From assembly GCF_030695065.1 (NCBI RefSeq), contig NZ_JAUYTR010000023.1, forward strand, positions 620,001 through 684,000: a stretch of DNA of 64,000 bases, given 5' to 3'. Shown here piece by piece: positions 1-7,454 of the stretch. The stretch comes from Sediminibacterium sp. (GTDB lineage Bacteria > Bacteroidota > Bacteroidia > Chitinophagales > Chitinophagaceae). Position 1 is the first letter of the stretch; each line of letters begins with the position of its first letter. Made by a program: the position numbers and the translations under genes. The notes under the pieces were generated by a model, which searched no databases, had not been told where the DNA came from, and was given only the letters and a program-made list of their open reading frames with translations.

Positions 1-343
1 TTAAAACATCTAAGCCGTTTTGTGAAATCCGCACATCTACTAAGCGTTTATCGGTATCGCATACTTTTTTTTCAACCAGGTCTTTTTTTACCAATCTTTC
101 AACAATTCTACTGGTATCGCTCATTTTATCGAGCATGCGTTCCCTTATTTGAAGGGTACTCAATGGTTTTTTGCTACCTCTTAAAATTCTGAGAATATTG
201 TATTGTTGATGGGTGATATCTTCTTCTTGTAAAACAGATTTAATTTTTTCTGTAATCCAGTTATTCGAAAAAATTAGATTAATGGAAAGTTTTTGGTAAA
301 TACTTCTGAAATTTTCTTGTTGGATATCTTTTTCTATTCCCAT
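1..343 (-). CDS. MarR family transcriptional regulator (3' end beyond the window)
   Basis: The reading frame starts with ATG at 343-341 and is still open at base 1, so 114 codons of a protein of usually about 145 residues are present. It shows the MarR winged-helix layout: an N-terminal dimerisation helix, a recognition region around DTSRIVERLVKKDLV, and a wing of the type DTDKRLVDVRIS. MarR proteins are dimeric DNA-binding repressors that often respond to small phenolic ligands; the ligand here is unknown. It lies 37 bp downstream of the radical SAM gene on the same strand. A 16-bp inverted repeat in the gap is a plausible autoregulatory operator. The family call is firm, the targets are not inferable. 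Confidence 0.88.
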   Translation of the reverse strand, partial: MGIEKDIQQENFRSIYQKLSINLIFSNNWITEKIKSVLQEEDITHQQYNILRILRGSKKPLSTLQIRERMLDKMSDTSRIVERLVKKDLVEKKVCDTDKRLVDVRISQNGLDVL

Positions 344-361
344 ATAATGCATCGTGTAAAC

Positions 362-377
362 GAATGTACAAACATTC
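362..377. promoter_or_regulatory. Inverted repeat upstream of the MarR gene, candidate operator
   Basis: The sequence GAATGT-ACAA-ACATTC has perfect 6-bp arms and a 4-bp spacer. It lies 19 bp before the MarR start codon and just after the stop of the radical SAM gene. Size and position fit MarR operators, which are commonly palindromes of about 16-20 bp overlapping the promoter of the regulator gene. On the minus strand AATGTTTG within it is one base from TAnnTTTG, so it may overlap a promoter. The binding role is inference. Confidence 0.45.
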
Positions 378-380
378 CCC

Positions 381-1412
381 CTAATCTTCCCATACACTTA
401 GGCCTTCGCTGCAATTTGAACAGATATCAATATTTTTTCTACTATTTAGTAATTCTGTTCTAAATTGATGATAATTATTGTTTTTCCAGGTTTCCTTAAA
501 GCTTTGTGTTTTCAAATTTCCCAACTGGTGCATGGCATCCTTATCAAAGCAACAGGGAACAACCAATCCATCCCAGGTAATAACATTGGCATGCCAAAGC
601 TTCCAACAATGATTTTTTAGACCACTTTTTACTTTCATTTTACCATTAGCCCCTGTTTTATATCTACTGTATTTTTTATTGGTTGGAATTAGATTATTAG
701 GGTCTTCTTCATAATTGTAAATCTGTGCTGTTTTAAATCTTACTTGATCTACCCCAATCTCTTTGCCCAATTTTTTGATATCGGAAATTTGGTGTTCGTT
801 GGGCTTAACTACTAGAAACTGGAAAAATACAAAAGGGGTTTTTGATTTTAATTGTTTTTTCCACTTTACAATATTGCTGGCTCCCTCTATCACTTTTTCT
901 AATTTTCCGCCCACCCTATACTGCTGATAAACATCTTGACTAGTTCCATCAATTGATATAATTAATCGGTCTAGTCCACTTTCTACTGTTTTTCTGGCGT
1001 TTTCGTCGGTTAAGTAATGTGCATTGGTGGAAGTAGCAGTATAAATACCTTTTTTATTGGCATACTGAACCATCTCTAAAAATTGGGGGTTCAAATAAGG
1101 CTCCCCTTGAAAATAAAAGATTAGATAAAGTAATTCAGGAGCTATTTCGTCAATCGTTTCTGTGAAAAAATCTTTCTGAAGCATTCCTGTAGGCCGTGTA
1201 AATTCTCTTAGACCGCTAGGACATTCTGGGCACCTTAAATTACAGGAAGTGGTTGGTTCAAATGAAATGGAAATGGGCATTCCCCATTGTACTGGTTTCC
1301 TAAGTAATCTAGAAATCCTAAAACTAGCGTAAACCTTTACTCCATTCCAAAATCGTTTAAAAGTTAGTTTAGATAATAGGTTAATGCTGTCGCTTAGGTT
1401 AAAATAAGGCAT
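381..1412 (-). CDS. Radical SAM / SPASM domain protein
   Basis: This 343-residue protein begins its radical SAM domain at about residue 50 with the CxxxCxxC cluster motif (SCNLRCPECPSG), which binds the [4Fe-4S] cluster that cleaves S-adenosylmethionine. The C-terminal quarter has further cysteines (HCWKLW, VPCCFD, DICSNC) typical of a SPASM/twitch domain holding auxiliary clusters. Such enzymes modify peptides, lipids or cofactors by radical chemistry. No small precursor peptide gene is visible beside it, so the substrate is unknown. ATG at 1412 is the natural start. A 16-bp repeat of its first codons lies 40 bp upstream. Downstream on the same strand is a MarR regulator. Confidence 0.88.
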   Translation of the reverse strand: MPYFNLSDSINLLSKLTFKRFWNGVKVYASFRISRLLRKPVQWGMPISISFEPTTSCNLRCPECPSGLREFTRPTGMLQKDFFTETIDEIAPELLYLIFYFQGEPYLNPQFLEMVQYANKKGIYTATSTNAHYLTDENARKTVESGLDRLIISIDGTSQDVYQQYRVGGKLEKVIEGASNIVKWKKQLKSKTPFVFFQFLVVKPNEHQISDIKKLGKEIGVDQVRFKTAQIYNYEEDPNNLIPTNKKYSRYKTGANGKMKVKSGLKNHCWKLWHANVITWDGLVVPCCFDKDAMHQLGNLKTQSFKETWKNNNYHQFRTELLNSRKNIDICSNCSEGLSVWED

Positions 1413-1447
1413 GAACCAAAATTAGGCTTTTGCTTAGGTTAAAATAA
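1392..1447. repeat. 16-bp direct repeat at the 5' end of the radical SAM gene
   Basis: The 16-mer gcttaggttaaaataa occurs at 1392-1407, inside the first codons of the radical SAM gene on the opposite strand, and again at 1432-1447 in the intergenic region. The copies start exactly 40 bp apart, and similarity stops after about 17 bp. It may be the remnant of a short duplication or a paired binding site. Confidence 0.7.
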
Positions 1448-1728
1448 AAGGATGTTAAAAAATTTTAACTTAATTGATGATGGATTTATGAATTATCATC
1501 CGTAACTTAATGCTGCATAAGTATTCAAGCTTTTTAACAGTTCTTTATTAAACAGATTGAATACAAATGAGTCTTATACATAGAACAAATCATTAGAGAA
1601 TCATTAACAGATGATTACTCAGATTGGCACGAGGTTTGAATTTATATAAGAAATACAAATTGATTTAAATTTTTCTCATAAGCAGTTAGTTTTGGTTGAG
1701 GCCCCTGTTTCTACAGGGGCCGACTTTT
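1413..1728. other. 316-bp intergenic region with a possible small RNA
   Basis: No convincing protein frame is present. It holds the second copy of the 16-bp repeat, a plus-strand sigma-54-like element at 1626-1640, and a strong plus-strand intrinsic terminator at 1700-1730. Both neighbouring genes are on the minus strand, so the plus-strand signals would delimit an independent transcript of about 80 nt (about 1650-1730). This RNA is inference from position only. Confidence 0.4.
1625..1640 (+). promoter_or_regulatory. Sigma-54-like -24/-12 element
   Basis: TTGGCACGAGGTTTGAA matches TGGCACG-N4-TTGCA except that the -12 GC reads GA. The GG at 1626-1627 and the GA at 1638-1639 have the required 10-base spacing. 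It points to the plus strand, towards the terminator at 1700-1730. The -12 GC is normally highly conserved, so activity is uncertain. Confidence 0.3.
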
Positions 1729-1730
1729 TT
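1700..1730 (+). terminator. Intrinsic terminator on the plus strand
   Basis: A GC-rich hairpin (GGCCCCTGT, loop TTCT, ACAGGGGCC) is followed by GACTTTTTT. The T-run follows only on the plus strand, although both flanking genes are on the minus strand. It therefore does not terminate either annotated gene and suggests a separate plus-strand transcript. The T-run overlaps the stop codon region of the VanZ-like gene. Confidence 0.75.
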
Positions 1731-2124
1731 AAAGTCGTTTCAAGAAAGGTCTACTTATTAAAAACAAGATACAGCCTGTAAAATCAGCTAGAATATCCAA
1801 TATTTCAAAAGACCTACCCTCTATTAACTCGGCTTGAATAAATTCTATTCCAATACCATATCCAGTCATTAGCAACACAATTAAAAAAGCAATCATTTTT
1901 TCGGCATGTGAATAATAATGATTCAGCCATAAATAAGCGGTAGCGCATAGAACAGTAAAAATACCTGCATGGATAATTTTATCAAAATGGGGTATTTGGA
2001 GCCAATAAACACGAGGCACTTTACTCGCAGGCAGAGTAAAAAGTATTAAACTAGTAATAAAAAATAGGCTAAATAAAGTTGGCTTAATGAGCCCACTTCT
2101 CCAGAACCTTTCTGAGTTGTTCAA
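1729..2124 (-). CDS. VanZ-like small membrane protein
   Basis: About 131 residues with three to four hydrophobic segments and the VanZ-like signature: [10 protein letters not shown] after the first segment and [15 protein letters not shown] near the end. VanZ-like proteins are polytopic membrane proteins; VanZ itself gives low-level teicoplanin resistance, but most homologues have no known role. The frame starts with TTG at 2124, inside the last codons of the histidine kinase gene (41-bp overlap), and no ATG is available before the conserved region. The exact start is therefore uncertain; translational coupling to the kinase gene is likely. Confidence 0.75.
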   Translation of the reverse strand: MNNSERFWRSGLIKPTLFSLFFITSLILFTLPASKVPRVYWLQIPHFDKIIHAGIFTVLCATAYLWLNHYYSHAEKMIAFLIVLLMTGYGIGIEFIQAELIEGRSFEILDILADFTGCILFLISRPFLKRL

Positions 2125-3862
2125 TAGTGAATGGTTTGGTTACAATGTCTTTCATACCTAACTGAAGATATTCAGCTTCTGCTTCTTTAACAGCATTGGC
2201 GGTCATTGCAATGATAATAGGAATTTTCTCTTTCCCGCTGTTTAAAATTTTTTCTGTTGCCTCTATTCCATCCATTTCGGGCATATGAATATCCATGAAA
2301 ACCAAGTCGTAATCGTATTTAGCAGTCATTTCAACTGCTTCTTTTCCATTATTGGCTATTTCAATGATATATCCAATTTTTTTAAACATTTTAGTTGCCA
2401 ATAATTGGTTCATATTATTGTCTTCGGCAACCAACATTTTCAAAGGCTTTATTTCGGTGCCACTAATAGTGCCCGCGGTATTTCGTTGTGGTTGTTGCTG
2501 ATTTTTTCTTACTAAATTTACTTGAACAGGAATAATAAATTTGAAAGTAGACCCTTTACCAACTTGGCTTTCTACCCAAATTCTGCCTCCCATTTCTTCA
2601 ATAATTTTTCTACAAATGGATAAGCCTAAACCTGTTCCACTATGTTTTCTAGTGGCAGTTGAATCTATTTGTGTAAAGGGAATAAATAAAGTTTGAATAT
2701 GTTCTTCACTTATTCCCATACCAGTATCGGATACAGCAAAATGGAGTTCTTGTAAAGATTCGTCAATAAGATTAGCTGTTACATCAAGCTTAATACTACC
2801 AGTTTCTGTGAACTTTATGGCATTGCCTAACAAATTAATAAGCACTTGCTTAATTCTACTTTCATCGGCTATAATTTCATTTTCTACAGAAGGATGAATA
2901 TTTGAGCTAAGTACAATATTTTTTTTGAGCGCAATTAAGCGTGGGCTACTTATTGCGGTTACTTGTTGAATAATGTTTTGCAAATTACAAGGCCCCTCAA
3001 ATAACTCTAATTTATCTGCTTCAATTTTTGAAATATCTAAAACATCATTAACGATTTCTAAAAGATGGGTGCTACTCGATTTTAACGAAAGCATTAATTC
3101 TTCTTGCTCTGCATTCAGCGGAGTGTGTTGTAGTAAATCTATTGTGCCAATTATTCCATTTAATGGGGTTCTAATTTCATGGCTCATATTAGCCAAAAAG
3201 CGTGATTTTGCTTTTGTTGCTTCCTCTGCTTGCTGCTTTGTTTCCGATAAGTATTCTTTTGACTCTTCTAAATCGTTTGATTTCTTAATTAAATTATTAC
3301 GATCAATATCATAAGTGCGTTTATATAAGCTAACGCTTACGGCAATAATTAAAAGATACAGAATGGTACTAATGAGTATATCAATTTGTTTGATGGTATT
3401 GGATGGGTATGGAGTGAGCCATTCAGGATGTTTTAATTCTAAAACATACAATCCTAGAATCAATAGAATAGTGATGATGATAAAGGGTAAATGAAATCGC
3501 TTAGGAAGTATCATCATGGCGGCTACAACGCTCAGCAAGTAAGCTGTTTTTGTAGATCCTTCAATCCCTCCATTGCTAAACCATATTGGTATAAAAAACA
3601 GTAAGCTAAATACAATGTATATAACCCCAATAGGAACGAATTTCTCTTGATATCTAGAAATATAGAACACATAAAATGATATCATTGCTAAGCCAAGAAT
3701 CATGCTTAACAATAGTGTGTCTCTTTCTAATAAAATATTACTAGCAAGGCTGATGATCATGGCAATAAATACCAAGAAGGAGACTAGGTTAAATATTTTA
3801 TTTTCAAGCGAAATAATCGCTTTTTTTAACCCAAGTAATTTTTTAATTTGATCTACGTTCAT
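2084..3862 (-). CDS. Membrane-bound hybrid histidine kinase / response regulator
   Basis: A 592-residue sensor with about six membrane segments in residues 25-182, a short coiled-coil linker, a HisKA domain ([11 protein letters not shown], phospho-accepting H228), a HATPase_c domain with N, G1 and G2 boxes ([22 protein letters not shown]), and a C-terminal receiver domain ([16 protein letters not shown] with D524, and TKPF). All catalytic residues expected for autophosphorylation and phosphotransfer are present. There is no DNA-binding domain and no partner regulator or Hpt gene next to it, so the output is unknown. No periplasmic sensor domain is visible; the membrane region itself probably senses the signal. 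It begins with ATG at 3862 and overlaps the VanZ-like gene downstream. Confidence 0.92.
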   Translation of the reverse strand: MNVDQIKKLLGLKKAIISLENKIFNLVSFLVFIAMIISLASNILLERDTLLLSMILGLAMISFYVFYISRYQEKFVPIGVIYIVFSLLFFIPIWFSNGGIEGSTKTAYLLSVVAAMMILPKRFHLPFIIITILLILGLYVLELKHPEWLTPYPSNTIKQIDILISTILYLLIIAVSVSLYKRTYDIDRNNLIKKSNDLEESKEYLSETKQQAEEATKAKSRFLANMSHEIRTPLNGIIGTIDLLQHTPLNAEQEELMLSLKSSSTHLLEIVNDVLDISKIEADKLELFEGPCNLQNIIQQVTAISSPRLIALKKNIVLSSNIHPSVENEIIADESRIKQVLINLLGNAIKFTETGSIKLDVTANLIDESLQELHFAVSDTGMGISEEHIQTLFIPFTQIDSTATRKHSGTGLGLSICRKIIEEMGGRIWVESQVGKGSTFKFIIPVQVNLVRKNQQQPQRNTAGTISGTEIKPLKMLVAEDNNMNQLLATKMFKKIGYIIEIANNGKEAVEMTAKYDYDLVFMDIHMPEMDGIEATEKILNSGKEKIPIIIAMTANAVKEAEAEYLQLGMKDIVTKPFTIEQLRKVLEKWAH

Positions 3863-3912
3863 ATGAATTATACGGCTTAAAGATAACCGTATTTAGTTAC
3901 TATACGACTAAA

Positions 3913-4743
3913 CTACCCAACTTTACCCGCTACATACATTTCTGAAAGTGTAGGTGTTTCGCTACCTCCCAATTTTTCTAATGTAATGGCAAACATAGAA
4001 GCAGAAGGAATATTTTTCATTTTGCAAAGGCCGGCACAATCACTAATGACTCCTGCATCAACGGGTTTCCCGTCTACTATTGCCCAGAGTTGGTATTGTT
4101 TGCCATTGGCAGGCTGAGGTAATTTATTAGGTAAAATGTAAACATCTTTTGATTTCAAATTCCAGAATACTGTAGCATAATTAGCTTCCTTGCCAGTTAT
4201 TCCTGGCATAGACACTTTCTGCATATTGGGGTCTGTCATCATTTGCATGCTATTAAACATATCCAAACTTTTCGTTTGCATAATTTGGTTATTCGCTTGC
4301 AAAGTATTTTTCTCCAAAACAAGGGCCTGGTATTGTTGGGTAGTTTCTTTGAACTTGCTATAAAAGTAGATATTCATTCCTCCGCTAATCACTAAAAGTA
4401 TAATTGAAGCTGCAGCAAGGAATCGACTAGGCTGATTCATTTTTACTACCATCATTTCATTCAACGGACTCGCCAATGCTTTTGTATTTTCTGCAGCTTT
4501 ATTTTCATTTTCAACAAAATTGGATTGTAAAGCAGCAAAAATTTGTTTTTTTACCTGAGGGGGCGGAGTTACTGCTTTAGACAAAGCATTGGCTTCTAAT
4601 GCCAGCTCAAAATCATTTAACGCTTTTTTAATTTCAGGATACTGTAGACATAATTGTTCCAACTCAGCTACTTCAGCTGAGCTAGCCATGCCTAATACAT
4701 AGCTTTCAATTATTCCACTTTGTATGTATTCCTGTGTATTCAC
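3913..4743 (-). CDS. Anti-sigma factor, RskA-like
   Basis: A 276-residue protein with a cytoplasmic N-terminal region of anti-sigma type (IIESYVLGMASSAEVAELE), one membrane segment at about residues 106-128 (FLAAASIILLVISGG), a coiled stretch, and a C-terminal extracytoplasmic anti-sigma-K domain (NGKQYQLWAIVDGKPVDAG). It should hold the upstream ECF sigma factor inactive until the outer domain receives a signal. It starts with GTG, and its first four bases overlap the sigma gene stop (GTGA), so the two are translationally coupled. The N-terminal zinc-binding HxxxCxxC motif of many anti-sigma factors is not visible, which is usual for RskA-type proteins. Confidence 0.87.
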   Translation of the reverse strand: MNTQEYIQSGIIESYVLGMASSAEVAELEQLCLQYPEIKKALNDFELALEANALSKAVTPPPQVKKQIFAALQSNFVENENKAAENTKALASPLNEMMVVKMNQPSRFLAAASIILLVISGGMNIYFYSKFKETTQQYQALVLEKNTLQANNQIMQTKSLDMFNSMQMMTDPNMQKVSMPGITGKEANYATVFWNLKSKDVYILPNKLPQPANGKQYQLWAIVDGKPVDAGVISDCAGLCKMKNIPSASMFAITLEKLGGSETPTLSEMYVAGKVG

Positions 4744-5291
4744 TCTTTAATTAATTTATGCAATTCTTTTAAAGCAGCCCGCAGCCTTGTTTTTACCGTA
4801 CCTAAGGGGATATCCAGCATTTTTGCAATCTCATCTTGGGTATACCCTTCAAAATAAGACAATTCAACTAAAACCCTCCATTCAGGCTTTAAACCATGCA
4901 CCAGTTTTCTTAACCCGATAAAGTCAGTTTTAATTTCTGCACTACCTGCTAAATCATATACGTTTTCAGAAAGCGCTTGGTTTTTTTGGGTTTTTTGAAA
5001 GCCCTTGCTCCTTGTAGTATCAATTGCAGCATTACGGGCAATATTCAGCATCCAGGTGTACAAACGACCTTTACTACTATCGTATGAGTGAATTTGCCGA
5101 AAAATTTTGATAAAAACTTCCTGCAAAGTATCAGCAGCGGCTTCTTGGTTGTTTACAATACTAAGTATACTAGCGTATAGTGCACCTGAATAATGGTCGT
5201 ACAAGTAACTGAATGCAGTTTCACTTTGCTGGGTAAGCAGCAAAATAAGTTCGGACTCGCTGTAATGTTGTGCTTGTTCCAAATATAACAA
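4740..5291 (-). CDS. ECF-type RNA polymerase sigma factor
   Basis: A 183-residue sigma-70 family protein with region 2 (AFSYLYDHYS, then ADTLQEVFIKIF) and region 4 (YFEGYTQDEIAKMLDIPLGTVKTRL), and no region 3, as in ECF factors of the SigK type. It would direct RNA polymerase to its own regulon under control of the coupled RskA-like anti-sigma factor. The open frame begins with TTG at 5291; a second TTG at 5282 is an alternative, and no ATG occurs before the conserved region. Its start is 25 bp after the gcvH stop, so read-through from gcvH is likely. Confidence 0.88.
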   Translation of the reverse strand: MLYLEQAQHYSESELILLLTQQSETAFSYLYDHYSGALYASILSIVNNQEAAADTLQEVFIKIFRQIHSYDSSKGRLYTWMLNIARNAAIDTTRSKGFQKTQKNQALSENVYDLAGSAEIKTDFIGLRKLVHGLKPEWRVLVELSYFEGYTQDEIAKMLDIPLGTVKTRLRAALKELHKLIKE

Positions 5292-5316
5292 ATAGGATAA
5301 ATTGAATCAGGGCATT

Positions 5317-5694
5317 TTAGCCAACCAATGCTTCATAAGCATCTTTGGTCATTAAACCCTCAAAACTAGAAGGATCAGTAACCGTCATCTTAATCATCCA
5401 ACCATCACCATAAGGATCGGTATTTACCAATTCTGGTTGTTTTTCTAGTAAAGTATTTACTTCAGTAACGGTTCCTGCTAATGGCAAAAACAAATCACTA
5501 ACGGTTTTTACCGCTTCAACAGTACCAAAAACTTCTTCTGCAGCCAATACCTTACCAACGGTATTGATGTCTACATAAACGATATCACCCAATTCGTGTT
5601 GAGCAAAATCGGTAATGCCAATAGTGGCAATATTGCCTTCAATACTAATCCATTCGTGGTCTTTGGTGTAACGTAGTTCTGCTGGAAAATTCAT
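5317..5694 (-). CDS. gcvH: Glycine cleavage system H protein
   Basis: A 125-residue protein matching the full length of GcvH, the lipoyl carrier that shuttles the aminomethyl group between the P, T and L proteins of the glycine cleavage complex. The lipoylation site is K63 in GTVEAVKTVSDL. The other gcv genes are not in the window, which is common in Bacteroidota. Its ATG at 5694 is preceded on the minus strand by AATATTTG, one base off the TAnnTTTG consensus. The sigma/anti-sigma pair follows closely downstream. Confidence 0.96.
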   Translation of the reverse strand: MNFPAELRYTKDHEWISIEGNIATIGITDFAQHELGDIVYVDINTVGKVLAAEEVFGTVEAVKTVSDLFLPLAGTVTEVNTLLEKQPELVNTDPYGDGWMIKMTVTDPSSFEGLMTKDAYEALVG

Positions 5695-5768
5695 AAAGCG
5701 GTATTTTTATATTGCAAATATTGAATAAAAATTGGAGTGATAAAATTAATTATCGGTCATAAAGGTAT

Positions 5769-6113
5769 TTAAAACCCTGCTTGCTCAAAATAAAGCAATA
5801 CATGGTCCTTAATAAAATTCTCTTGTTCAGGCAGGCTCATTTCGGGCAATTGTTTCAATTGAGCAAAATGCGGCCAACCCTCTTCATCCTTTCCTTCTAC
5901 TAAATAATAGCCGCTTTGAGCCAGCACGGAACAAACTGCCACATGCATCAAATCTTGTTTTTGCTCTTTCGATATTTTTTCGGCCATAAACCCTGTTTCC
6001 TGAAGACCAATTAAGAACAAAACGGCCTCTAAATCGGGCTTTTTGCCAAAACGCTCCAATAATTTGGCTTCCAAAGCCCACCAACGTTGCATCAAGTCAT
6101 CTGTAATAAACAT
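5769..6113 (-). CDS. Conserved hypothetical protein, about 114 residues
   Basis: I do not recognise a domain. The protein is acidic, probably soluble and helical, and carries a run of aromatic residues near the start (MQRWWALEAKL). The start at 6113 (MFITDDLM) is chosen because a perfect TAnnTTTG promoter element (TACCTTTG) ends five bases before this ATG; the frame extends another seven codons upstream, but that extension would overlap the promoter. The mRNA would be leaderless or nearly so. It is divergent from serS with about 70 bp between the starts. Confidence 0.75.
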   Translation of the reverse strand: MFITDDLMQRWWALEAKLLERFGKKPDLEAVLFLIGLQETGFMAEKISKEQKQDLMHVAVCSVLAQSGYYLVEGKDEEGWPHFAQLKQLPEMSLPEQENFIKDHVLLYFEQAGF

Positions 6114-6117
6114 ACTG

Positions 6118-6125
6118 CAAAGGTA
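6118..6125 (-). promoter_or_regulatory. TAnnTTTG -7 element of the 114-residue protein gene
   Basis: TACCTTTG on the minus strand is a perfect match to the Bacteroidota primary sigma -7 element. It ends five bases before the ATG at 6113, which fixes that start and predicts a transcript with almost no leader. Confidence 0.65.
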
Positions 6126-6161
6126 AACCATCAAGGCATGCCATCATCAACCCTGATAAGG

Positions 6162-6169
6162 TATATTTG
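6162..6169 (+). promoter_or_regulatory. TAnnTTTG -7 element of serS
   Basis: TATATTTG on the plus strand lies 17 bases before the serS ATG at 6186. With the divergent element at 6118-6125 it forms a compact back-to-back promoter pair. Confidence 0.65.
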
Positions 6170-6185
6170 CAGCAAATTTGAGCAT

Positions 6186-7454
6186 ATGTTACAGGTAAGT
6201 GTATTAAAAGCGACCCCAGAAAGAGTGAAGCAGTTGTTAGCCAAGAAGCATTTTAAACAGCCAGAACTGGTGGATGCCATTATACAAACAGATGATGAGC
6301 GCAAAAAAATACAAGCAGCATTTGACGATACACAAGCCAAAGTGAATGCGGCATCTAAAGAAATTGGACAATTAATGGCCAAGGGAGATAAAGAAGGAGC
6401 AGAAGCCATTAAGCAAAATGTAGCCAATTGGAAGCAAACACTTGAACCGCTAAAAGAGAAAATGGCGCAGTTAGAAAAAGAACTGGCCGACCAATTGGTT
6501 CAGCTGCCGAACCTGCCAGCCGATATGGTTCCCGAAGGCAAAACACCAGAAGAAAATGAAGTAGTTAGAACGGGGGGATCAATGCCAACACTAGCCGAGG
6601 GCTCCGTTCCCCATTGGGACCTCACTACAAAATACAATCTGATCAATTTTGAATTGGGAAATAAAATCACCGGTAGTGGATTCCCAGTATATATAGGGAA
6701 GGGCGCCAAATTACAACGGTCTTTGATTCAGTATTTTCTAGATTTCAATACAGCAGCGGGGTATACCGAATACTTGCCACCCTTTATGGTAAATGCAGAC
6801 TCTGCTTATGCTACAGGGCAGTTGCCCGATAAAGAAGGGCAAATGTACCATGCAACAGAAGACGATTTTTATTTGATTCCAACTGCAGAAGTACCTGTTA
6901 CCAATGTGTACAGAGATACCATTTTAAAAGAAAGCGATTTCCCTGTAAAAATGACGGCTTATTCTCCCTGCTTTAGAAGAGAAGCGGGCAGTTATGGCAA
7001 AGACGTTCGTGGATTAAATCGTTTACACCAATTTGAAAAAGTAGAAATCATTCAAATTGTTCATCCAGATAAGAGTTATGAAACACTGGAAGATATGGTG
7101 TTGCACGTAGAAAAATTATTACAAGCTTTAGAACTGCCTTATCGCATTTTACGCTTATGTGGTGGAGACATGGGCTTTACCAGTGCCATTACCTATGATT
7201 TTGAAGTGTACAGTGCAGCACAAGAGCGTTGGTTAGAAGTGAGCAGTGTCAGCAATTTCGAAAGCTACCAAGCCAATAGAATGAAATGCAGATTCAAAGG
7301 GGTAGATGGTAAAACCCAATTGGTGCATACCCTCAACGGTAGTTCATTGGCATTGCCACGCATAGTTGCTTGTTTGTTAGAGAATAACCAAACACCAGAA
7401 GGCATCCATATTCCTGCGGCTTTACAGTCTTATTTTGGGGCTGAAAAGATTTAA
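6186..7454 (+). CDS. serS: Seryl-tRNA synthetase
   Basis: This 422-residue class II aminoacyl-tRNA synthetase charges tRNA-Ser, and tRNA-Sec where present. The N-terminal long coiled-coil arm spans about residues 30-105 (lysine/glutamate-rich heptads). Motif 2 (CFRREAGSYGKDVRGL, then HQFEKVE) and motif 3 (LNGSSLALPRIVACLLEN) of the catalytic core are intact. The start at 6186 (MLQVSVLK) is preferred over an in-frame ATG 99 bp upstream because it gives the normal length and follows the promoter element. The last four bases overlap the convergent peptidase gene. Confidence 0.97.
   Translation: MLQVSVLKATPERVKQLLAKKHFKQPELVDAIIQTDDERKKIQAAFDDTQAKVNAASKEIGQLMAKGDKEGAEAIKQNVANWKQTLEPLKEKMAQLEKELADQLVQLPNLPADMVPEGKTPEENEVVRTGGSMPTLAEGSVPHWDLTTKYNLINFELGNKITGSGFPVYIGKGAKLQRSLIQYFLDFNTAAGYTEYLPPFMVNADSAYATGQLPDKEGQMYHATEDDFYLIPTAEVPVTNVYRDTILKESDFPVKMTAYSPCFRREAGSYGKDVRGLNRLHQFEKVEIIQIVHPDKSYETLEDMVLHVEKLLQALELPYRILRLCGGDMGFTSAITYDFEVYSAAQERWLEVSSVSNFESYQANRMKCRFKGVDGKTQLVHTLNGSSLALPRIVACLLENNQTPEGIHIPAALQSYFGAEKI

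Noticed and set aside
381..1412. Radical SAM protein as part of a modified-peptide (RiPP) cluster
   Set aside because: No precursor-peptide frame, protease or exporter gene is adjacent, so a RiPP role is unsupported.
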